A stretch of 6,136 bases of DNA from Candidatus Thalassarchaeaceae archaeon (GCA_013329905.1 DUJH01000034.1:7560-13695), one strand, 5' to 3'; positions 1-5,172 are shown, numbered from the stretch's first letter. Notes: a model not told the origin generated them from the sequence alone. Made by a program: numbers and translations.

Positions 1-34
1 CGATAGTGTGTGAAATCTTATCCAACTTTGGCAT
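1..34 (-). CDS. rpl6: Large ribosomal subunit protein uL6, first 11 codons (truncated by window edge)
   Basis: Only the start is visible: ATG at 34 reading MPKLDKISHTI, with the frame open to the edge. The assignment to uL6 rests mainly on position, since uL6 follows uS8 in archaeal spc operons. The short N-terminal stretch is compatible with archaeal uL6, which goes on to an IPEGV-type segment, but is too short to prove it. The ATG is 13 bases after the uS8 stop, 9 bases after GGAG. A closer ATG at 41 runs into a stop after seven codons and is rejected. Confidence 0.75.
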   Translation of the reverse strand, partial: MPKLDKISHTI

Positions 35-43
35 ACTTCATCA

Positions 44-50
44 CTCCTCA
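44..50 (-). promoter_or_regulatory. uL6 ribosome binding site fused to the uS8 stop (TGAGGAG)
   Basis: The uS8 TGA runs into TGAGGAG, 9 bases before the ATG at 34. This supports 34 as the uL6 start and not the ATG at 41. Confidence 0.65.
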
Positions 51-437
51 GAAGATGTACGCGAGCAATCGCCCGCCGACACGCCCCTTCTTCGCATCGT
101 GGTGGTTCATCACACCTTGATTGGTTGTCAGGATCAGAAGACCGAAGTCCTGAGCCGGCAGGTAGCGCGACTCCCACTTATCGTAATCTGTCCTCTTGAC
201 CGAGTGTCGTGGCTTGATGACTCCACAGCGGTTGATCGCTCCGATCAACTCGATACGGAATCCTCCTCCACGGCCGTCCTCGATTTGTTGGAATTCTCCT
301 ACATATCCGGACTGCTGCATGATAGAGAGCATGCTGCCCAGCAACTTGCTGGCAGGGCTCAATGTCACTTCGTAATGTCCGGCTTGCTCCGCGTTGAAAA
401 TGCGGACGAAAGCGTCATTTAATGGGTCGAATTGCAT
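48..437 (-). CDS. rps8: Small ribosomal subunit protein uS8
   Basis: A 129-residue protein, the usual archaeal length. uS8 binds the central domain of 16S rRNA during 30S assembly; in methanogens the homologue also represses its own operon by binding a similar mRNA structure. No such site can be recognised here. Conserved stretches are DPLNDAFVRIFNAEQAG (residues 4-20), PASKLLGSMLSIMQQSGYVGEF (28-49), NRCGVIKPR (69-77), and the family signature at 99-116 (GLLILTTNQGVM, then DAK), ending GGRLLAYIF. The start ATG lies 7 bases after GAGGTG. An out-of-frame ATG at 444 lies inside the Shine-Dalgarno region and is not used. The TGA stop is part of TGAGGAG ahead of uL6. Confidence 0.97.
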   Translation of the reverse strand: MQFDPLNDAFVRIFNAEQAGHYEVTLSPASKLLGSMLSIMQQSGYVGEFQQIEDGRGGGFRIELIGAINRCGVIKPRHSVKRTDYDKWESRYLPAQDFGLLILTTNQGVMNHHDAKKGRVGGRLLAYIF

Positions 438-442
438 CCTTC

Positions 443-451
443 ATCACCTCA
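443..451 (-). promoter_or_regulatory. uS8 ribosome binding site fused to the uS14 stop (TGAGGTGAT)
   Basis: The uS14 TGA opens an eight-base anti-Shine-Dalgarno match. The uS8 ATG at 437 lies 7 bases after GAGGTG. An overlapping out-of-frame ATG at 444 is inside the site. Confidence 0.8.
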
Positions 452-601
452 CGCATATTTCTTGAAACCAATTTCGGGGGCCACATCTCGGAAGCACTGG
501 CGGCACAATCGCAGGCCATGTCGTCGAATCATACCGCGCTTGCGTCCGCAGCGTCGGCATCCGTTTGTTCGGCCAATAGTTTCTCCATGATCTCGTGCCA
601 T
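449..601 (-). CDS. rps14: Small ribosomal subunit protein uS14, zinc-binding short form
   Basis: A 50-residue gene, short enough to be missed by length cut-offs, read directly from the sequence. uS14 is in the 30S head next to uS3, uS10 and uS19. The zinc ribbon is complete: CRRC at residues 15-18 and CRQC at 33-36, separated by [14 protein letters not shown], then [14 protein letters not shown] at the C-terminus. This is the archaeal zinc-binding form; C-minus versions in some bacteria lack these Cys. The ATG is 3 bases after the uL5 TGA and 8 bases after GGAGG. All eleven Arg codons are CGN. The TGA stop is embedded in TGAGGTGAT, the uS8 Shine-Dalgarno. Confidence 0.97.
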   Translation of the reverse strand: MARDHGETIGRTNGCRRCGRKRGMIRRHGLRLCRQCFRDVAPEIGFKKYA

Positions 602-604
602 GCT

Positions 605-1132
605 TCACTCCTCCACAATGGTCATTCCGAAGTGTTCCTTGAACCACTCTCTGGACTCGTCCCTGCCCACTCGGTGAGGAACCCCTACCTTTGCCGCTCG
701 GCGGCGGCGGCGGGATACCCTGTGTCCTGGGCGCTCGAGTACGATGTTGATGTCCATGCCGAAGATGCCGATATCCGGGTCATACTTCTGCTCGGGGAAG
801 TCTGTGTAGTCCGCGATTCCGAACGATAGGTTACCCGACTGGTCGAAATTATAGGAGGGCAGAGTGTTCTCACGAACCCAAAATGCGTCCTTGAGGAAGG
901 ACTCGATGGTAGTTGAATCACGGATTGTAACCTTACAACCGATTGGAGCGCCCTCACGGGTGCCGAGATCACGGTTGGTGCTCTTGGAAATGGTGCGAAC
1001 TGGTTTCAGTCCGGTGAGCAACTCGAGCACACGCTCGGCCAGCTGGAGACGAGCACCTGCCTCGCCAACACCGATGTTGACGGTGACCTTAGTGATGCGA
1101 GGAGAGAGCATAGGATTGACTGATTCGCTCAA
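605..1132 (-). CDS. rpl5: Large ribosomal subunit protein uL5 (TTG start)
   Basis: A 175-residue protein that binds 5S rRNA and forms part of the central protuberance, contacting P-site tRNA. Conserved blocks are NPMLSPRITKVTVNIGVGEAG (residues 6-26), LELLTGLKPVRTISKST (36-52), GTREGAPIGCKVTIR, and ERPGHRVSRRRRRAAKVG near the C-terminus. The start is TTG, chosen for three reasons: a GGAGGTGA Shine-Dalgarno lies 5 bases ahead of it; it overlaps the eS4 stop (TTGA), like the ATGA overlaps elsewhere; and the conserved archaeal NPM element begins at residue 6. The next in-frame ATG (1111) has no Shine-Dalgarno and would remove the N-terminus. The last codons GAG GAG TGA double as the uS14 Shine-Dalgarno. 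Confidence 0.96.
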   Translation of the reverse strand: MSESVNPMLSPRITKVTVNIGVGEAGARLQLAERVLELLTGLKPVRTISKSTNRDLGTREGAPIGCKVTIRDSTTIESFLKDAFWVRENTLPSYNFDQSGNLSFGIADYTDFPEQKYDPDIGIFGMDINIVLERPGHRVSRRRRRAAKVGVPHRVGRDESREWFKEHFGMTIVEE

Positions 1133-1827
1133 GCCTTCACCTCCAGTGGTAGATCCTTGTCGGCTCCAATGACGAAGACGTAGTCGGCGATTGTGCCAAA
1201 GTCAGCGAACTGGACTTCATTAGCCTTCGAGGAACGCTTGATGTCCTTTGAGACGACCTTAGCGGTAGTGCCGATGTGGCTTCCACCGATGAGGTAAGCC
1301 TGTACTCCCTCGCCGAAGGCGTGGTGGCCGGTGACCTCTTGGCCGGGTAGTGAGATTACGAGAGAATCGCCGGAATTGTACAGATTGGAGTCGTCAATGG
1401 TGAAATTGCGCCCATCGTGCAGGTGAATCTGAGTTTTGCCGCCGCGTAGGGTTGTCTTACCCATGACGCGGCACAACTTGGTTGTAGCCTGCTTAGCTGA
1501 AATCTTGCGGTAGCGGAGCTTACCGTTCTGGTCGAGGATACAGCGGAAGTTGTTCTCGCCAATGGTGAGGACATCCATTAGGCCGACGCCGCGGCCGACA
1601 TCGGTCTCGATGCGCCCATCGACTAGCACCTGGCGGGTTGCTGTCATGCGCCTTGCTTCTCTCTGAGAGTGTGCGAGGTCAAGGACATCGCGTAGAATCA
1701 GTCCAAGCGGCATGCACATCTCATCGGAGTGTCCGCCTGGGTTAGGCTTCTGGACCCAGATATCGGTCTTACGAGTTAGTGGCCAGCTTCGTGGCATTGT
1801 CAGTCTCTTCATGTGGCTGCTACTCAT
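1129..1827 (-). CDS. rps4e: Small ribosomal subunit protein eS4
   Basis: A 232-residue protein found in archaea and eukaryotes but not bacteria, bound to the 30S body. The N-terminal family motif is HMKRLTMPRSWPLTRK (residues 5-20). An S4-like RNA-binding domain spans about 41-90 (PLGLILRDVL, then ATRQVLVDGRIETDVGRGVGLMDVL). The central domain contains KISAKQATTKLCRVMGKTTLRGGK, and a KOW-like segment lies near the C-terminus (GGSHIGTTAKVV, then ANEVQFADFGTIADYVFVIG). The length fits the family. The start ATG overlaps the uL24 stop (ATGA) and lies 7 bases after GGAGGTG, which is read as codons near the end of uL24. Its own stop overlaps the uL5 TTG. Confidence 0.97.
   Translation of the reverse strand: MSSSHMKRLTMPRSWPLTRKTDIWVQKPNPGGHSDEMCMPLGLILRDVLDLAHSQREARRMTATRQVLVDGRIETDVGRGVGLMDVLTIGENNFRCILDQNGKLRYRKISAKQATTKLCRVMGKTTLRGGKTQIHLHDGRNFTIDDSNLYNSGDSLVISLPGQEVTGHHAFGEGVQAYLIGGSHIGTTAKVVSKDIKRSSKANEVQFADFGTIADYVFVIGADKDLPLEVKA
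1137..1144 (-). promoter_or_regulatory. Ribosome binding site GGAGGTGA deciding the uL5 TTG start
   Basis: This is a full-length match to the expected archaeal anti-Shine-Dalgarno (16S 3' end ATCACCTCC). It lies inside the last codons of eS4 and ends 4 bases before the TTG at 1132 (5 bases after GGTG). No comparable site precedes the ATG at 1111, so this site fixes the start. Confidence 0.85.
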
Positions 1828-2261
1828 TGTTCTGCACCTCCGTTGGAACGTTCCATGATGCGCTTGACGCGCAGTGGGTCACCATCGTAGAGCTTGGTGA
1901 CGATGAGATTCGATGGATGGATTGGAAGTGCTTCCTCCTTTCCGTCGGCAGTCGTTGTAGTGACGCCCTCGACTAGGATGAATCCGCTCTTTGTGTCGAC
2001 TCCGACGACGTTTGACTTGATGCCGGAGCGTCCGCGGGACTGTCCCAAACGCTTGCCGCGCGAGTCAGCCTTGACGCTGTTAGGGAATCCGAAGTCACCG
2101 CGAAGCACTTCGACCTCGTCTCCGACCCTGACAGTGACCGAACGAATCGATGTCAAGTCGGGGTCATCTGTGATCAGGCGTGCGCGAATGCGCTTCCTAC
2201 GTACGTGAATCGGTGCGTCGGTCTGAGCCTGACGCTGCTTACCTGCTTTCTTGCTAACCAT
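1824..2261 (-). CDS. rpl24: Large ribosomal subunit protein uL24 with an insertion in the KOW motif
   Basis: A 145-residue protein. uL24 initiates 50S assembly and sits near the exit tunnel. The archaeal N-terminal part (KAGKQRQAQTDAPIHVRRKRIRA) leads into the KOW element VRVGDEVEVLRGDF (residues 44-57). After NVVGVDTKSGFILVEGV (84-100), the ending ADGKEEALPIHPSNLIVTKL is typical. Between RGDF and the usual short KGHEGKV-type segment there are about 21 extra residues rich in Arg, Gly, Ser and Lys (roughly 58-79), which interrupt the KOW loop. The frame stays open with conserved sequence on both sides, so this is an in-frame insertion and not an error signature. The ATG is 6 bases after GAGGTG. 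The gene ends in an ATGA overlap with eS4. Confidence 0.95.
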   Translation of the reverse strand: MVSKKAGKQRQAQTDAPIHVRRKRIRARLITDDPDLTSIRSVTVRVGDEVEVLRGDFGFPNSVKADSRGKRLGQSRGRSGIKSNVVGVDTKSGFILVEGVTTTTADGKEEALPIHPSNLIVTKLYDGDPLRVKRIMERSNGGAEQ

Positions 2262-2267
2262 ATTTCA

Positions 2268-2274
2268 CACCTCA
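2268..2274 (-). promoter_or_regulatory. uL24 ribosome binding site fused to the uL14 stop (TGAGGTG)
   Basis: The arrangement is almost identical to the uL2/uS19 junction: TGAGGTG followed by TGAAAT and ATG, a 6-base spacing. Confidence 0.8.
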
Positions 2275-2670
2275 CACAATCTGCTTCGCCGTTGCGGCAA
2301 TACGCGGCCAACGCTCAGCCGCCTCGCGGCAAACCGGCCCCTTGATGTCGGACCCCTTCACGTCACCACGCTCGTTGGTAATGACGCAGGCGTTGTCCTC
2401 GAATTGAACCCAAGTTCCATCGACGCGACGGAACGGGCGCCTCTGGCGCACGATAACCGCATTGAAGATCTGGCGGCGGGTCTCTGGGGTCCCGCGGCGA
2501 ACTGTGACGCGAATCATATCGCCAACACCACCAGCCGGGTATCGGCGAGCTACGCCGCCCTTCTTGAGGACGGTAATCAGCTGCACAACCTTAGCGCCAG
2601 TATTGTCGACGCAGTCTATCCTCGCCATGCTGGGTAGGCCAGAAGTCGAACGACCAGCGACTCCCCTCAT
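2272..2670 (-). CDS. rpl14: Large ribosomal subunit protein uL14
   Basis: A 132-residue protein, the standard archaeal length. uL14 sits at the subunit interface, contributes to inter-subunit contacts and overlaps the aIF6 binding site. The conserved blocks are ARIDCVDNTGAK (residues 16-27), VGDMIRVTVRRG (49-60) and the family signature AVIVRQRRPFRRVDGTWV continuing to DNACVI (71-97). It ends in KGPVCREAAERWPRIAATAKQIV. The start at 2670 gives MRGVAG, matching archaeal orthologues, and forms an ATGA overlap with the uS17 stop. An in-frame start at 2727 would add 19 residues lying wholly inside uS17 and is rejected. The Shine-Dalgarno is poor (AAGGGGG, 7 bases away), so reinitiation after uS17 is likely to matter. 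Confidence 0.97.
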   Translation of the reverse strand: MRGVAGRSTSGLPSMARIDCVDNTGAKVVQLITVLKKGGVARRYPAGGVGDMIRVTVRRGTPETRRQIFNAVIVRQRRPFRRVDGTWVQFEDNACVITNERGDVKGSDIKGPVCREAAERWPRIAATAKQIV

Positions 2671-2999
2671 TCGTAAGCCCCCTTCTCGATGACGCAGAAC
2701 TTGACCGTCTTGGAGAGCGGTCGGCATTCCATGATGCGGACATTGTCTCCGCTGGCAACCTCACCAATGCACGAAGGCAGGTGCGCTGCATAGCGGCGGG
2801 TGCGCTTCTCATAGCGCTCGTACTTCTTCATGTAGCGAGTGACCTCGCGCTGTACGATGATTGAATTGCTCATTCCAATCGAGGACACAGTGCCCTCGAT
2901 AATCTGTCCTCTTAGCCTCAGGCTACCATAGAATGGGCAGTTCTCGTCTCCATCCCACTCTGCCTCAGGCGAGCGGACGTCTACTCCGATATCTTTCAT
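2667..2999 (-). CDS. rps17: Small ribosomal subunit protein uS17
   Basis: A 110-residue OB-fold protein, the archaeal length. It binds 16S rRNA early in 30S body assembly. The family signature matches throughout at residues 84-96 (GDNVRIMECRPLS), followed by KTVKFCVIEKG. The archaeal-type N-terminal extension is also present (MKDIGVDVRSPEAEWDGDENCPFYG), as is the tract VTRYMKKYERYEKRTRRYAAHLP. The ATG lies 1 base after the Rnp1 stop. Its Shine-Dalgarno, AGGAGG, is made of two tandem AGG Arg codons in the Rnp1 C-terminus, 7 bases before the ATG. The gene ends in a 4-base ATGA overlap with uL14. Confidence 0.97.
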   Translation of the reverse strand: MKDIGVDVRSPEAEWDGDENCPFYGSLRLRGQIIEGTVSSIGMSNSIIVQREVTRYMKKYERYEKRTRRYAAHLPSCIGEVASGDNVRIMECRPLSKTVKFCVIEKGAYE

Positions 3000-3000
3000 T

Positions 3001-3258
3001 TCAGTTCCTCCTGTATCTTCGGTTGATGCGATCCTCGGGTCGTTGAGTGACAGCTGAGCCGTCGATAACTACCTCTCCCGAATCGATGATGAATGTGATG
3101 ACGTCCTTGGGCAGTGTTACCTCGCCCGAGGCTGTGCGGACGCGCAGCGTCCTGCGAGTTTCCTCGACGACCATTCCAGTGATTCCGACCAAAGTCGGAT
3201 CGTGGCTCTCTACGACACTGATGTCGCGAGCGAGCCAAGGTGCGTGGTAGATACTCAT
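3001..3258 (-). CDS. rnp1: RNase P protein component 1 (Rpp29/Pop4 homologue)
   Basis: An 85-residue protein subunit of RNase P, the ribonucleoprotein that removes the 5' leader of tRNA precursors. In archaea Rpp29 pairs with Rpp21 and binds the specificity domain of the RNA. The Sm-like barrel motifs are clear: LVGITGMVVEETRRTLRV (residues 23-40), LPKDVITFII (49-58), VIDGSAV (64-70), and the characteristic RPEDRI at 73-78. It is at the short end for archaeal members, with a minimal N-terminus. The ATG directly abuts the SUI1 stop (TGAATG, no gap), 6 bases after a full GGAGGTG, so it is probably translated by coupling or reinitiation. Annotation pipelines often call this gene hypothetical. 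Its place before uS17 supports the identification. Confidence 0.94.
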   Translation of the reverse strand: MSIYHAPWLARDISVVESHDPTLVGITGMVVEETRRTLRVRTASGEVTLPKDVITFIIDSGEVVIDGSAVTQRPEDRINRRYRRN

Positions 3259-3558
3259 TCAGCGCACCTCCACTTGGTATCCGTTCTGTTGTAGGACCTT
3301 GGCGACACGCTTCTTGTGGTCACCTTGGAGTTCAATGGTGCGTCCCTTGACGGTGCCGCCACTAGCACAAGCGCCCTTGAGCAGCTTCGCGAGCTTGCCG
3401 ATGTCGATTGCGGAATCATCGATTCCCTCTACCATCGTTACCATTTTTCCATACCTCCTTCTAACAGTTGAAATGATTGCTTTTTGTTGTTCCTTAGCTA
3501 TTTCTTGGCAAATGCACAATTCGTCCGGTAGACCACACAGATTGCAGATGCCAGCCAT
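3259..3558 (-). CDS. Translation initiation factor SUI1/aIF1
   Basis: A 99-residue SUI1-family factor. Archaeal aIF1 and eukaryotic eIF1 bind near the 30S P site and enforce correct start-codon selection. The SUI1 fold is recognisable from RRRYGKMVTMVEGID (residues 33-47), through KLAKLLKGACASGGTVKGRTIELQGDH (about 54-80), to VAKVLQQNGYQVEVR at the end. The N-terminus carries CNLCGLPDELCIC, with Cys5, Cys8, Cys15 and Cys17 as a likely zinc knuckle, seen in other euryarchaeal members. The ATG is 6 bases after the uL29 TAG and 9 bases after GGAG. The position between uL29 and Rnp1 is the conserved euryarchaeal one. The middle of the N-terminal half is unusually AT-rich and contains an internal Shine-Dalgarno followed by an in-frame ATG (Met39). 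Confidence 0.95.
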   Translation of the reverse strand: MAGICNLCGLPDELCICQEIAKEQQKAIISTVRRRYGKMVTMVEGIDDSAIDIGKLAKLLKGACASGGTVKGRTIELQGDHKKRVAKVLQQNGYQVEVR

Positions 3559-3564
3559 TCAAGT

Positions 3565-3768
3565 CTACTCCTTATTTTCCTCGGCCATCTTGGTTAGAAG
3601 ACGAGCGATGCTTCTTCGCGTTTGCTTGTAGGCGCCTGCGTTGGAAGAGGATCCTCCGAGAGCTTGTTGAGCGCGGAGTTGGAGGAGTTCCTCCTTGAGT
3701 TCTAATAGACGGCGCTCGCGCTGCTCAGCGGTCATCTGGTCTAGATCTCTTGACCTGATGTGAGCCAT
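3565..3768 (-). CDS. rpl29: Large ribosomal subunit protein uL29
   Basis: A 67-residue protein, a normal length for uL29. It binds 23S rRNA near the exit tunnel beside uL23, at the docking surface for nascent-chain factors such as SRP. The sequence is the expected antiparallel two-helix hairpin: helix one has MTAEQRERRLLELKEELLQLRAQ, split by GGSSSNAG, and helix two has KQTRRSIARLLTKMAEE. The start is the ATG at 3768, giving MAHIRS, 2 bases after the uS3 stop. An in-frame GTG at 3774 overlaps the uS3 TGA and is the alternative. The Shine-Dalgarno here is weak (GAGTGAT, with a GGGGG run 10 bases before the ATG). This is the only gene in the window that ends in TAG. Confidence 0.95.
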   Translation of the reverse strand: MAHIRSRDLDQMTAEQRERRLLELKEELLQLRAQQALGGSSSNAGAYKQTRRSIARLLTKMAEENKE

Positions 3769-3770
3769 AA

Positions 3771-4625
3771 TCACTCAGCCCCCTCTGATTCGTCGCTTGA
3801 TTCGTCGGCGGTCTCTTCTACAGAATCCGATGGCTCCTCAACAGTTTCTTCGGATACTTCCTCCGCAGCCTCTGCTTCCATCTCAGCAATCTTCTCGACC
3901 ACGCTGTCGACGACCTCTTCGGTGTCGGCTACTGCGATCTCGTCAACTACTGGAGTCTCTTCGACATCATCTGGAATCTCGAGCATCGATACTTCCTCGA
4001 TTGGTCCGAGACCGGACTCTTCGCGAGGGATGATGTCGATTTCGTGTGGTAGACGCACTCCAGGTCGCATGATTCGGACTGTGCAGCCGATTGTACCGAG
4101 CTTCTTGACTGCAGTCGCAAAGCCTCCGTCCATGAATTCGAGTGCGGTCTCGCCACAGAACTTGATGTGACCCTTCTGGAACTTCTGGACTCGGTGGCGA
4201 GCGCCGGAAATCTTCCCTGAGAGGATGATTAGGCAGCCGCGAGCACCCGCGTCCATGATGTTCTGCGAGGTGCTGTGGCCAGCACGGCGGAAGAACCAGC
4301 CGCGCTCAAGAGAGGATGCCAGACGGCTGGCCATAACCTGAGCGTTCAGGCGAGGCTCTTCGATTTCGTTGACCTCGAGACGAGGCTTATCGAGATGGAA
4401 GTCGTTCTGCAGACGGCGCTGCAATTCGTGGATAATTTTCCCGCGGCGGCCGATGACACGGCCGACTTGCTCAGCATGCAAGGTGACCTTGGTCCCCTCA
4501 GGAGTTCGGTTGAACTCAAGGCCGCCGAATCCAGCTCGCTCAGTCTCCTTCAGTAGGTACTCGCGCACGAGCTGGCGCTCGATATTGCGGTTGATGATAT
4601 TATGAATGGTGTTTGTCTTGTTCAT
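3771..4625 (-). CDS. rps3: Small ribosomal subunit protein uS3 with long acidic C-terminal tail
   Basis: A 284-residue protein of the 30S head at the mRNA entry channel. An N-terminal type II KH domain is visible, with its GRRG loop at residues 59-62 (VIGRRGKII), followed by the C-terminal uS3 domain (RGCLIILSGKISGARHR, then VKKLGTIGCTVRIMRPG, about 129-189). From residue 202 to the end, 83 residues contain 34 Asp/Glu, one Lys and no Arg, so the last 30% is a low-complexity acidic tail. Many archaeal uS3 proteins stop near 210 residues; haloarchaeal ones are also extended. Two tandem ATGs (4628, 4625) follow GAGGTGAT. I chose 4625 because it sits 6 bases from GAGGTG. An in-frame start at 4667 would overlap uL22 by 32 bases and adds non-conserved residues. 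Confidence 0.96.
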   Translation of the reverse strand: MNKTNTIHNIINRNIERQLVREYLLKETERAGFGGLEFNRTPEGTKVTLHAEQVGRVIGRRGKIIHELQRRLQNDFHLDKPRLEVNEIEEPRLNAQVMASRLASSLERGWFFRRAGHSTSQNIMDAGARGCLIILSGKISGARHRVQKFQKGHIKFCGETALEFMDGGFATAVKKLGTIGCTVRIMRPGVRLPHEIDIIPREESGLGPIEEVSMLEIPDDVEETPVVDEIAVADTEEVVDSVVEKIAEMEAEAAEEVSEETVEEPSDSVEETADESSDESEGAE

Positions 4626-4629
4626 CATA

Positions 4630-4638
4630 ATCACCTCA
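4630..4638 (-). promoter_or_regulatory. uS3 ribosome binding site fused to the uL22 stop (TGAGGTGAT)
   Basis: The uL22 TGA is the first three bases of TGAGGTGAT, which matches the predicted anti-Shine-Dalgarno over eight bases. It is followed by T and then two tandem in-frame ATGs. Spacing from GAGGTG is 3 bases to the first and 6 to the second, so the second is favoured. Confidence 0.8.
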
Positions 4639-5160
4639 GAATTCGTCCTCTTCCTCTTCATCGCCAAAGTGCTCGAGGAAGATCTCGAGGTTCACTTGGT
4701 AGTGGTTCTTCGGCGTTGCGCGACCCTGCGCACGTGGCCTCCAACCGCTGTGAATTTGACCGCGGTGGGACGCGCAGTGAGTGATTATCATGTCCTCAGC
4801 GTCGATGGTATCGTAGCGCTGGCGAGCATTCTCCATCGCGCTGTTGATCAGCTTGATGAACTCGATAGAGGCCTTGTATGGATAGCGACCAGGTCCCATC
4901 TTGCCCTTTCGGTGGCCAGCCATGGTGTTTCCACCCCTGCCCTTTCGGGAGCGACGAGAGTAAGGAATTGCTTCCTTCTTTTCCATGACCTTCTCGAGGT
5001 ATTCGATTGCGTCCATTGCATTCATTCCGCGAATGAACTTGGCAATTTGGTAGCAGTGCTTGTGGTGCATGTCCACATTTACTGCGCGAGCAGTAGCGAG
5101 GTTCGAACCCTCAAGTAGCTGGGTGTATCCGGATTGTGGTTTACCTGAATTTCTACTCAT
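4636..5160 (-). CDS. rpl22: Large ribosomal subunit protein uL22
   Basis: A 174-residue protein. uL22 binds 23S rRNA, and its long beta-hairpin lines the peptide exit tunnel. The N-terminal half has the conserved KFIRGMNAMDAIEYLEKV helix (about 41-58) and a basic loop (SRRSRKGRGG, then GRYPYKAS). The tunnel-hairpin region WRPRAQGRATPKNHYQ lies near the C-terminus. The last nine residues, GDEEEEDEF, form an acidic tail that most family members lack as far as I recall. Two in-frame ATGs stand in tandem (5163 and 5160). I chose 5160 because it lies 5 bases from GAGGTG, within the 5-7 base spacing of most neighbours, while 5163 would be only 2 bases away. The choice changes the protein by one Met. 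Confidence 0.96.
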   Translation of the reverse strand: MSRNSGKPQSGYTQLLEGSNLATARAVNVDMHHKHCYQIAKFIRGMNAMDAIEYLEKVMEKKEAIPYSRRSRKGRGGNTMAGHRKGKMGPGRYPYKASIEFIKLINSAMENARQRYDTIDAEDMIITHCASHRGQIHSGWRPRAQGRATPKNHYQVNLEIFLEHFGDEEEEDEF

Positions 5161-5165
5161 CATCT

Positions 5166-5172
5166 CACCTCA
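5166..5172 (-). promoter_or_regulatory. uL22 ribosome binding site fused to the uS19 stop (TGAGGTG)
   Basis: The uS19 stop TGA opens the motif, and tandem ATGATG follows after AG. Spacing from GAGGTG is 2 bases to the first ATG and 5 to the second, favouring the second at 5160. Confidence 0.8.

Noticed and set aside
33..47. Alternative uL6 start at the ATG at 41
   Set aside because: That frame stops after seven codons (TAA at 20-18), so the ATG at 34 is the usable start.
444..647. A 67-codon minus-strand frame overlapping the uL5 end and uS14
   Set aside because: It is out of frame with uS14, whose zinc-ribbon sequence is unmistakable in the neighbouring frame.
701..713. GCG trinucleotide run, possible microsatellite
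   Set aside because: It encodes the conserved Arg run of uL5 (RRRRR) with repeated CGC codons and needs no other explanation.
2671..2727. Upstream in-frame extension of uL14
   Set aside because: It lies wholly inside uS17, and archaeal uL14 starts at the MRGVAG position, giving the standard 132 residues.
3760..4170. A long plus-strand reading frame rich in Ser/Thr opposite the end of uS3
   Set aside because: It is the antisense of the acidic Glu/Asp codons of the uS3 tail (GAA/GAG/TCN read backwards give Ser). It has no Shine-Dalgarno and no family resemblance.
4629..4667. Upstream in-frame extension of uS3 (MAMKRKRTNSEVI)
   Set aside because: It overlaps uL22 by 32 bases, lacks conservation with uS3, and a strong Shine-Dalgarno points to the ATGATG at 4628-4623.
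4606..5118. A 170-codon plus-strand reading frame opposite uL22
   Set aside because: uL22 on the other strand is fully conserved. This frame is a by-product of codon bias and has no recognisable domain or ribosome binding site.
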